A stretch of 22,320 nt of DNA from Akkermansiaceae bacterium. Its GTDB lineage: Bacteria > Verrucomicrobiota > Verrucomicrobiia > Verrucomicrobiales > Akkermansiaceae. Below, in pieces: positions 1-7,900 of this stretch (position 1 is the stretch's first letter; the number at the start of each line of letters is the position of its first letter). The translations under genes were made by a program, and so were the position numbers. The notes under the pieces are model-generated. The model made no database searches. It worked only from the letters and a program-made list of their open reading frames with translations, and had not been told where the DNA came from. The DNA is taken from assembly GCA_028293225.1 (NCBI GenBank), contig JAQGPE010000608.1, positions 1 through 22,320 of the forward strand, in the 5' to 3' direction.

Positions 1-1792
1 CGTGGAAATCGCCAAGCAAATCGACGGCTACCGCATCAGCACCTACTTCTACAAGGACCGCAACGGCAAGATCAACTGCGGTCCGATCTGGGACTACAAC
101 CTCTCACTTTTCAACGCGAACTACAACGGCGGCGACTCCCACACCGGGTGGTATTACTCCCAGCTTGGTAGTTCGGATTACTTCTACTGGCCCCGCTTGC
201 AGCAGGATCCCAACTACATGATTCGTCACTGGGACCGCTATTGGGAACTCCGCCGAGGCATGTTCGCCACCGACACCCTTCTGAACTACATCGATGGCCT
301 GGCGAGCGAACTGGTCGACGGCAGCAGTACTCCGGTGACCAACAGCATGGCCAGCCAGTCGCCTTTGCTTGAGAGCCCGGCAATGCGCCACTACCGCAAG
401 TGGCCGGTGCTCGGCACCTATCTCTGGCCGAATCCAGATAACTACGGCGCGCGCACGAAGTTCTGGAACGGTCCGGGTTTGAATCCCCTCACCTACACCA
501 GTTCGGACTCCGAAGTGGACGCGATGAAGAGCTTCCTCAAGCTCCGTCTCGCGTGGATAGACGACCAGAACTACGTGGGCTCGACGATCTATCGGCCTCC
601 TGTATTCAGCCAGAGTGGAGGCAATGTTGAAGCCGGAACCCCGCTTGCCATCTCAAATTACACCGGCACCCCGCCCGCGGGGTTCACTTATGCCACGGGA
701 GGCACGATCTATTACACGAGTGACGGCAGCGATCCCCGCGGTTCAAACGGAAGCCCCGTCGGCACGGCCTACACGGGAGCTTTGTCGCTCGACCATTCGG
801 CGACCGTCAGCGCGAGGCTGTTTGCCGGGGGCAATTGGTCTCCGGTGACCACTGCTTCCTTCGCGGTGAATGCCTCTCCGGCGAGCGCGGCGAATCTGGT
901 GATCTCGGAAATCTGCTACAAGCCGCTCGCCCCGGCCCCTGGTTCTCCCGAGTATGTCGCGGGCTACACCTCCGGAAACAACTTTGAATACGTGGAGCTG
1001 CTCAATGTGAGCGGCGGCGATGTTGATCTCGCAGGCTGCCATTTCGGCTCTGGCATCAGCTTCGACTTCACCACCGTGAGCGCCCCCAAGTTGATCCTCT
1101 CGCCCGGACAGCGAGTCGTTCTGGCAGGAAATCTCGATGCATTCGTCATGCGCTTTGGCGGCACCGCGGCTGCCAAGGTCATCGGCGTCTTCGGCGGAAA
1201 CCTCAACAACAGCGGTGAGACCGTCACCTTGTTTGCTGCGAACGATTTGGTCATCGCCAGCGTCTCCTATGGCACCGCGGCGCCCTGGCCCGTGGAAGCC
1301 TTCAACTCCGGCTTCAGCCTCGTGCTCAACAACGCCATCCCGAATGCCACTTACACCGAAGCGGACTTCCGGCCCAGCGTGCAGGCGGGCGGCACTCCGG
1401 GTACGGCCGCTGGCCCGGCCTTCACCGGCACCCCCCTCGCGGACAGCGATGGAGACGGAACGGTGGACCTGATCGAATACGCGACCGGTTCGTTGGCCAA
1501 TGACAACGCCAGCGTATTCCAGCCGACCGTTAGCGAGATCACTGTGGGCACCGGAGCAACGGCAACCCGTCATCTCGCCTTGAGCTTCCGGCGCTCGATC
1601 GCTGCGGACGGAGTGGCCTGCCGTGTCGAAGTCTCCGACAACCTCAGCACCTGGTCCTCGGCCGCCGGAGCCGTCACCTGGGTCTCCAACACCAACAACG
1701 GCGACGGCACCCTGACCTGCATCTGGCGGGCCAAGGCTCCGATCGGCCCAGTCCGACAGTTCATGCGCCTGTCAGTGGTGACCACGCCCTGA
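1..1792 (+). CDS. CotH-type secreted protein with chitobiase-like, lamin-tail and C-terminal sorting-like modules (5' truncated)
   Basis: The reading frame is open to the left edge, so the N-terminus and any signal peptide are missing; the GTG at position 2 is not a credible start. Numbering from that codon, residues 1-190 match the C-terminal half of the CotH kinase-like family: a YFYKD strand, then GPIWDYN at 27-33, an aromatic-rich stretch and a W/R-rich helix. Residues 198-290 resemble the chitobiase/hexosaminidase C-terminal beta domain (GGTIYYTSDGSDPR). Residues 298-470 are a lamin-tail domain (LVISEI, then FEYVELLN). Residues 481-497 form an acidic DSDGDG hinge, and 525-592 form the C-terminal beta module found in four other proteins here (VEVSDNLSTW, then QFMRL). 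CotH of Bacillus spores is a protein kinase; verrucomicrobial multidomain versions are uncharacterised. An extracellular role is inferred. The next gene is convergent. Confidence 0.85.
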   Translation, partial: VEIAKQIDGYRISTYFYKDRNGKINCGPIWDYNLSLFNANYNGGDSHTGWYYSQLGSSDYFYWPRLQQDPNYMIRHWDRYWELRRGMFATDTLLNYIDGLASELVDGSSTPVTNSMASQSPLLESPAMRHYRKWPVLGTYLWPNPDNYGARTKFWNGPGLNPLTYTSSDSEVDAMKSFLKLRLAWIDDQNYVGSTIYRPPVFSQSGGNVEAGTPLAISNYTGTPPAGFTYATGGTIYYTSDGSDPRGSNGSPVGTAYTGALSLDHSATVSARLFAGGNWSPVTTASFAVNASPASAANLVISEICYKPLAPAPGSPEYVAGYTSGNNFEYVELLNVSGGDVDLAGCHFGSGISFDFTTVSAPKLILSPGQRVVLAGNLDAFVMRFGGTAAAKVIGVFGGNLNNSGETVTLFAANDLVIASVSYGTAAPWPVEAFNSGFSLVLNNAIPNATYTEADFRPSVQAGGTPGTAAGPAFTGTPLADSDGDGTVDLIEYATGSLANDNASVFQPTVSEITVGTGATATRHLALSFRRSIAADGVACRVEVSDNLSTWSSAAGAVTWVSNTNNGDGTLTCIWRAKAPIGPVRQFMRLSVVTTP

Positions 1793-1985
1793 TCCGCGCC
1801 GGAACATGACGTTCGCTCCGCATTTGTACCCATTTCCGCATCTAAGCGGTCCCCATTTACAAATGGTTCTCCGGGGCCGCCATGGCTCCCCCGCCCGGCC
1901 TTTTGCCAAAGCGGGAGGATGGCGGTGACCCCATCCAGGCCGCCCGACTTTGCTTCGATTCAAAGTGACGGGACGGGCGGCGCGC
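1793..1985. terminator. Convergent intergenic region with nested hairpins, possible bidirectional terminator
   Basis: The region lies between two converging stop codons. CATTTGTA (1821-1828) pairs perfectly with TACAAATG (1858-1865). The loop contains a second small stem, CCGC (1836-1839) with GCGG (1846-1849). A further GC stem, CCCGC (1890-1894) with GCGGG (1911-1915), lies nearer the minus-strand gene. No clear T-tract follows any of them, so termination is inferred mainly from position. Confidence 0.35.
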
Positions 1986-3938
1986 TCAAGGCAACTGCTT
2001 CAAGCGATAGAACTGCTTCTGGGGCGCGGCACCGCCTCCGTGGACGTAGTTCTGGACGGCGCCGGCGCCGGGGATCACCGGGCCGAGATCGGTCCAGGTG
2101 GTCAGATTGAGCGAGCGTTGGAGTTGATAGGGAACTCCCGGGGAGCAGGTGTAGTTGATGTTCACGTCGGAAGGGAGCCGGTTCACGCTGACGATGGCCG
2201 ACAGCGGGACGGTTTCCACCTCGACGGCGGAGTTTTCCGTGCTGCCGCTGATGATCCAGACTCCCGTGGCGGAGGCGGGGAGGGTTTCCGGAATCAGCCC
2301 GAGCTTGAAGGTGCCGGTTTGCTGGATTCCGAAGAGGAAGCGGACGTTGATGGCGGCGCCGTTGGCAAGCGGGGTCGCCAGGGTGACGGTGTTGGCGCCA
2401 AAGACGGAGTTGAATCCGCCGCCGTTCGGTTGGCTCGGAGGTTGTTCGAGGGTGGTGCCGCGCACGGTGACAGCGGCACCGCCACTCAGGACGATCGCCC
2501 CGTCGGCGCTGGTGATCGGACGCAGATCGGAGACTCCGGACGGCGAAGGGAAGGTCGAAAGATCGACCACCCGGAACCGCAGGCGCGTCAGGCTGCCGCC
2601 GGTGAAATTGATGAATTGGCGGCTCAGCAGGAAAGTGCCGAAGGTGCTGTTGTTCGCGGGAACGGAAGTGAAATCGCGGACCCGGTTGGGCGGGCTGGTG
2701 GAAGAGACCCCCGGATCGACCACTCTGCGCACGAGCGCCGGGCCGGAGCGCAGGCGGACGGGCGAGGACAGGTTCTCCGGCCCCGGCGCGCCCAGGCGCT
2801 GACCGGCGCCCGCGGAGGTCGCGTTGGTATCGACGAAGACGAAATCGGCCACGTTGTTGTTGGTGTCCTTGACGACTCCGCTCAGCAGATCGCGGTAAAA
2901 CGAGTAATCAATGCTGAAGGGCGTGATCGCCGGGTAACCGGCGCCCTCCTTGTAGAGGGTGTTCGCTTCCGAGGTGGAGCCGACGGCGTCGAGGCGGTTG
3001 GGGAGGGTGAAACTGACCGGGTTGGAGGTGCGGAAGAGCGCGATGCCGGCGTTGTCGGGGATGTCGACGGTGAAGCCGGCGTTGCCGGTGGCGGTGGTTC
3101 CATTTCCGGCGGGATGAGAGGGGAGACTGTAGCCGACCGTGTTGACGCCAAGGTAGTGGCCGCGGGCGGGGATCACCGTGCCGTTGGGGATCACGAAGCG
3201 CGCGACCCCGTCGGACGCCGCCACGGCGTAGCCCGATGAACTGTCAGTGCTCTGCACGGTGTGAGCGGAATCGGTCGCGTTTTGGATTTCGACGAACTCG
3301 TCGTTCGCGCCGTTCGGACCGCGGACCCGGAATTCGCTGATCACCAGTTGACCGGCCTGGGCCGGAATCACGGTGGTGATGGTCAGGGTCCAACTGGCGA
3401 GGGCACCGAAATCCACATTGTTGTCATCCACCACATAGAGGCTCCAGACTCCGGTGGGGCTCATGCCTTTGAAGGCGGAGAGTGCGGAGTTGGCGCCGAT
3501 CGCCGGGGCGGGGGCCGGAAAGGTCTCGGAACTTCCATAGTTGGTCGGCTTGTAAGTCCCGCTCGAGATGACTGTTGCGTCCGGCAGGGAGTTCGGCGCG
3601 TCGTCGTCGAGCGATAGCGAGATGCTAGTGATGTCGGTGCCACCCCCGACATCCGACAGGATCAGGGCCTGGGTGCCGTCCGGCGCGACCAGCAGGATGT
3701 CGATGTCGTCCGGAAATGTGTGGGTCAGGCCATTCAATTGCACGGTCAGCTTGCTGATGACGCCGGTCATGCCGGCGACATTGATCGCCGAGGGATAGGG
3801 AGTGGCCTTGGTGGGGGCCGTCCCATCATTGATCGTGATCCCCGCGGCATTCGTGAAGGCGGAGGTTTCGGCGAGAGCCTCGCCCATGCCCAGGGCAAGC
3901 GGCAGCGCGGCAATGAAAGTTAGGAGGAGGTTTTTCAT
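1986..3938 (-). CDS. Secreted P-domain plus lamin-tail domain protein
   Basis: This is a 650-residue protein with a clear signal peptide: basic MKN, a hydrophobic stretch and an ALA|E cleavage site after residue 23. Residues about 24-190 look like a proprotein-convertase P-domain (PDDIDILLVAPDGT at 76-89, and the closing GVWSLYVVDD…WTLTI at 163-187). Residues about 196-385 are a lamin-tail domain (QLVISEFR, then DEFVEIQN at 213-220). Residues about 390-580 are beta-rich and unassigned. The tail (about 585-650; YQLQRSLNLTTW, then QFYRL) is the ending shared with four other proteins in the window, here without the DxDxDG hinge. P-domains usually follow a subtilisin-like protease domain, but no catalytic domain is present here. 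A role in surface adhesion or recognition is inferred. The ATG at 3938 is chosen because it starts the signal peptide directly; only a weak GGTAGG lies upstream. Confidence 0.85.
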   Translation of the reverse strand: MKNLLLTFIAALPLALGMGEALAETSAFTNAAGITINDGTAPTKATPYPSAINVAGMTGVISKLTVQLNGLTHTFPDDIDILLVAPDGTQALILSDVGGGTDITSISLSLDDDAPNSLPDATVISSGTYKPTNYGSSETFPAPAPAIGANSALSAFKGMSPTGVWSLYVVDDNNVDFGALASWTLTITTVIPAQAGQLVISEFRVRGPNGANDEFVEIQNATDSAHTVQSTDSSSGYAVAASDGVARFVIPNGTVIPARGHYLGVNTVGYSLPSHPAGNGTTATGNAGFTVDIPDNAGIALFRTSNPVSFTLPNRLDAVGSTSEANTLYKEGAGYPAITPFSIDYSFYRDLLSGVVKDTNNNVADFVFVDTNATSAGAGQRLGAPGPENLSSPVRLRSGPALVRRVVDPGVSSTSPPNRVRDFTSVPANNSTFGTFLLSRQFINFTGGSLTRLRFRVVDLSTFPSPSGVSDLRPITSADGAIVLSGGAAVTVRGTTLEQPPSQPNGGGFNSVFGANTVTLATPLANGAAINVRFLFGIQQTGTFKLGLIPETLPASATGVWIISGSTENSAVEVETVPLSAIVSVNRLPSDVNINYTCSPGVPYQLQRSLNLTTWTDLGPVIPGAGAVQNYVHGGGAAPQKQFYRLKQLP

Positions 3939-4288
3939 GACCTACCATTCGGCCCAGAAGCCAAGGGAGTCGTCAAATAGCAATCAGACCATCCGAATGA
4001 TCGGAAGTATCTTATTTTGAATCGAATCGAGACGATTCCCGCCCGGCGAAACCAAGAGACCTTTGAGAGCCCCCTATTTCGGCAAGGCCGCCTTCCTTCG
4101 CCTAACATGAAGGAGTCTCATCCCTAACAACGGGCTTTCTCCAAGTCCCCTGATGAGTGATTGGGGAGGTCGATTTTCAGAGAAAGCGTCTTCCCATGCG
4201 ACAATCAGGTTTCCCATGCGATAGACACTTTGCAGATGTTTGAGGCCATGGCCGGAGTGATCCGGCAGGCTCCAAAAGCTTACAGGCG
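3939..4288. other. Divergent intergenic region (350 bp)
   Basis: The region separates two divergently transcribed genes and is visibly more AT-rich than the coding sequence around it. I see no credible gene. It contains a perfect hairpin (GAATCG, AGA, CGATTC) at 4024-4038, a weak TCCCC/GGGGA stem at 4146-4167, and the tandem 11-bp direct repeat listed separately at 4191-4221. Promoters for both flanking genes must lie here, but no convincing -35/-10 pair stands out. Confidence 0.6.
4191..4221. promoter_or_regulatory. Tandem 11-bp direct repeat, candidate operator
   Basis: TTCCCATGCGA occurs at 4191-4201 and again, perfectly, at 4211-4221. The start-to-start spacing is 20 bp, close to two helical turns, so both copies face the same side of the DNA. 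The pair ends about 67 bp upstream of the first possible start of the Rossmann-fold gene. This is the arrangement expected of a regulator binding site; the regulator is unknown. Confidence 0.45.
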
Positions 4289-4945
4289 ATGAAATCCATG
4301 ACGATTTTGATTTTAGGCGCGACGGGTCTCACCGGCAGAGAAACCCTCCTGCGGGCTTTGGAGGATACCAGGGTCGGGAAGGTCATCGCCCCGACGCGGC
4401 GCAGTCTCCCGAGTCATCCCAAACTCGTAAACCCGGTGGTCTCCGAGCTCGATTTATCGCTGCCGGAGGTTGCCCATTGGGCTCCGGATGCGGTCATCTG
4501 TGCGTTGGGAACCACCATCGGAAAAGCCGGATCAAAGGAAGCTTTCCGGCACGTCGATTACGCTCTACCGGTCGCTTTCGCGAAACGGGCTCACCAGCAG
4601 GGGACCGAAATTTTTGCGCTGATTTCCGCTTCGGGTGCCTCGCTCTCCATTCCTTTGTTCTATAGCCGAACCAAAGGCGAGGTTGAGAGGGACATCGGCA
4701 GCATCGGATTCAAATCCCTCACGATCGTGCGTCCGGGCATGATCGGTGGCGACCGGGATGAGGTCCGGCTCGCGGAACACGTGGTCATTCGATTGGCAAC
4801 CCTGCTGCGGCCGCTTCTGCCGCGGGGACTTCGCGTCAATCCGGCCTCCAATATTGCCAAGGCCCTCGTGGAATCGGTCGTTACTGCTAGACCCGGCCGC
4901 CACATGATCACTTCAAGGGATCTGGTATCGGATCCCCTCCGTTAG
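4289..4945 (+). CDS. NAD(P)-binding Rossmann-fold protein (HTATIP2/atypical SDR-like)
   Basis: This 218-residue protein has a glycine-rich dinucleotide motif at its N-terminus (GATGLTG, residues 10-16, following the strand TILIL). It also has a second-strand arginine pair (PTRRS), the CALGTT segment at residues 71-76, SASGAS at 113-118 and a YSRTK pentad (Y125, K129) at the position of the SDR YxxxK pair. This fits the short atypical SDR group that includes HTATIP2/TIP30 and many bacterial proteins annotated as epimerases. The substrate cannot be inferred. Two in-frame starts are possible, ATG 4289 and ATG 4298; the second places the first beta strand immediately at the N-terminus. Codon use is less GC-biased than in the neighbours. 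The gene stands alone, and its TAG overlaps the stop codon of the convergent gene. Confidence 0.85.
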   Translation: MKSMTILILGATGLTGRETLLRALEDTRVGKVIAPTRRSLPSHPKLVNPVVSELDLSLPEVAHWAPDAVICALGTTIGKAGSKEAFRHVDYALPVAFAKRAHQQGTEIFALISASGASLSIPLFYSRTKGEVERDIGSIGFKSLTIVRPGMIGGDRDEVRLAEHVVIRLATLLRPLLPRGLRVNPASNIAKALVESVVTARPGRHMITSRDLVSDPLR

Positions 4946-7900
4946 CGCGGATCCCGAACCATCAGACGGACGAAGGAGCCTTCCGTTGGCTGGAGGAGGA
5001 TGCGTTCGATGCTCAGAATCCCATCGCGGCGGACGAACTGGGAGACCGGGCCGGGCTGCCAGTTGATGAGGTACTTCGAGACCTGCCAGGAGACTTCCAG
5101 CGGGGTGCCGCCGGAGAGGGACTCGAGGGCATTGCGGTCGAGGCTGGCTTCGGCCTGCCAACCGCCATCGACCTTGAAGAAGCGGATCGCGCTGTGAGGC
5201 GCGTCAGCGATCAGCGGGTTCGAGCCCATCGCGAGTTCCAACAGATTTGAAATGCCATCGTGATCCGGGTCGGCGGTCTCGTTCGCGTTGGCCCCGGTAA
5301 GAGCGGGGCGGTCGGCCAGCCAGCGCGCGAAGGGATCGGCAGCTGGCGACATGGAGATGTTCAGCTTGGCCAGGCCGGTGATTTCCGTCAGGGCGGGCAG
5401 TCCATCGGACCCGATCAACTCCTGGCGGGAAACGCGGATGGTGTAGGTCTGTCCGGCGACGGCGGGGAAGCTGACCGCGCTGGCGGTGACTCCGGCCCGC
5501 GCAGTGGCGTTGTCATTTTCCGCGACGCGGGCGGTGGCGTCGGGCGGGTCGGAACTGAAGACCGCCAGGATGGTATCGAACTCGCTGCCGAGGGTGTCCA
5601 TGCGGACCGTGCCGGTGGAGGGCGCGGTCCATTTCCACCAAAGGGTCGCGCGGGGGACACGGCGGTCGAAGCCATTGACGACCTCGCCCGTTTCCACGGT
5701 CGCGCCGGTGCTGTCAACGCTGCTGGTGGCGGTACCGCCGCTGAGGACGATCGCGTTGGCGAGCATGTCGTTCGGCGCGGCGGAGGCGAAACGCAGCGTG
5801 AAGGGCGCGGTGATCTCATCGTAGGGGCGCGTGGCCACGGCGATGTGGTAGGTCTGCCCGGCCTGCACGTAGGTGGTCAGATTGTGAGAGCCATCGGGCA
5901 GGGCGTCGCCGTCCGTCCACTCCTGCAGGGTGCGGCCGCGATAGAGGTGCATGGCGAGGTCGGTGGTCGAGTCGAGCCGCAGGGTTGCCGGGCCGGAAAC
6001 CGTGGGAGTCCAGTCATACCAGACCGAGCGGCCGGGCGGGAACGTCACTCCATTCGCCACGCCGCTGATGCCGGTGTGGTCGCGCTCGCCGGGTTCGCAG
6101 GAGGCGAAGGTCACGTCGCCGGTGGCGGAGGTCCAGTTGGAGGCCAGCACCTGGGGGCTGAGGAAGGAGTCATTGGCCGGTGGCGTGCCGGGACCGGGGA
6201 TGAGCGCCAGGGTTGCGGAGCGCAGCCGCTTCAGGCCGGTGCGGGAGACGATGGTCCAGTGCTGCCCGGCGGCACTGGCGAGCCGGAGCGTCGGTGCGCC
6301 GCCATTGGTGCTGCTGGCACCGGCGGTGATCGGAGTGAGACCATCGGCATAGGCGAGCAACGCGTCGCTGGTCGCGAGCGTGCCGTTGAGGCTGATCTGC
6401 GTGACGCCGGATGAGGGGGCGGTCCAGGTCCAGAACAGCCGGGTGTCCGACTCCGCGCCGAGAGTCACCGGCGTCGACCAGGAAGCGCCGGCCATCGGGG
6501 TTGCCCGATAGGACTGATCATTCGACGGTGGCACCTGGAAGACTCCCGTGCTGAGCTGCACGGAGATGGGGACGGTCGTCGTGGTGGTGGCCTGGAAAAA
6601 GTAGGTCGCACCGGCACGGGCATCGAAGGTGGTAAGCGTCTCGGTCGAACCCGGTACGGCGATCGCCGTACCGCTCTGGAAGAAAGCCGAGGTCGAGCCG
6701 ACCGAGGTAGTCAGACCGCTGCCCGCCGGAGTGAAGACCCGCCACTCCATGCGGGCATTAACCTCAGCGGTCCATGCCCACCACAGCTGGCGCTGGGCGG
6801 AGGGGGCGACCTGGGTATTCGCCGTGGAGGCGCCGGTCAGCGATTCACTGAAGGCGGCGGCGTCCGGGGTGATCGCATAGGCTCCGTCCGATGTGCCATT
6901 CACCGGCTCGATGCCGAACTTGATCCAGCCGGGATCGACTGGGCCGGCGGGAGTATCGATCACGATGTAGTAGGTCGTTCCTGCCAGCACATCGACCTGG
7001 CTGCGCTGCCAATGGACATCCGCGGCCGGAGCGAGCACGGGAGTGAGTCCGTTCAGCGCGCTGCCTTTGTAAATCACCATGCGGGAGAGCAAGGTGGTGC
7101 TCTGCGTTTCCAGCCAGACGGAGGCGCGGCGGGTGGTGGCAGGCGTCCATTTCCACCACAACGAGCGGGCGGAGGAGCGGCCTGTTAGAGCCGGTTCGCC
7201 CGTTTCGGCGGTGGCGCCCTGCGGGTAAAACAGGGCTTCCTGCTGATCGCCGTTCCAGACGGTGGCGGAGGCGAAAGCATCGTTGGCCGGGACACTGCTG
7301 GCTGAGACGATGTTCAGGGCGATGTCGCCACGCGAGCGGTCGAAGGAATCCGCAGCGATCTCGTACTTCGTGCCTGCGACGGCATTGAAGGTCACGCTGC
7401 TGAAGGTCTCCGGAAAGACGATCGTGTCACTGGCGACGGAGGTCAGGGCATTGACCGCGGTGCCGGTGTAAACCGCCAGACGCGGCTGGGCGGCGCTGCC
7501 GGAAGTATCGATGGTCACCGTGCCCGAGGACGGCGCGGTCCACTCCCACCAGACCGAATAGGTCGCGGCGACGCCGGCGTGGGCGGGTTCGCCGGACTGC
7601 TTGGTGGCGCCTTCGTTGTTGGCGGAGGCGTGAACGACCGGGCCAGCGAGCGTGGAGCGGGAGGCGAAATTGTCGTTCACCGGAGCGGCGGGCATTGACA
7701 CCGAAATCCGGAACAGGCCGTTGTCGGCGGGCGAGCCGTCGACCAGGATCTTGTAGGAGGTGCCGCTGCTGACCGGGTAGGCGGTCAGGAAGGTCTGCTC
7801 GGTGGTGGTTGCGCCGCCGCCGCTGCTGGTGACCAGCGGCGAGAGCGAGCCGATGGTGGTGCCGGAGAAGATGCCGACGGCAGGAGTGAACTTCGCCGCC

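Noticed and set aside
1950..3239. 429-residue plus-strand frame over the P-domain protein
   Set aside because: The Gly/Arg/Asp-rich composition is typical of shadow frames. The opposite strand encodes a signal peptide and ordered domains.
4177..4386. 69-residue minus-strand frame across the start of the Rossmann gene
   Set aside because: It overlaps the direct repeat and the conserved GATGLTG coding region, and its translation has no motif.
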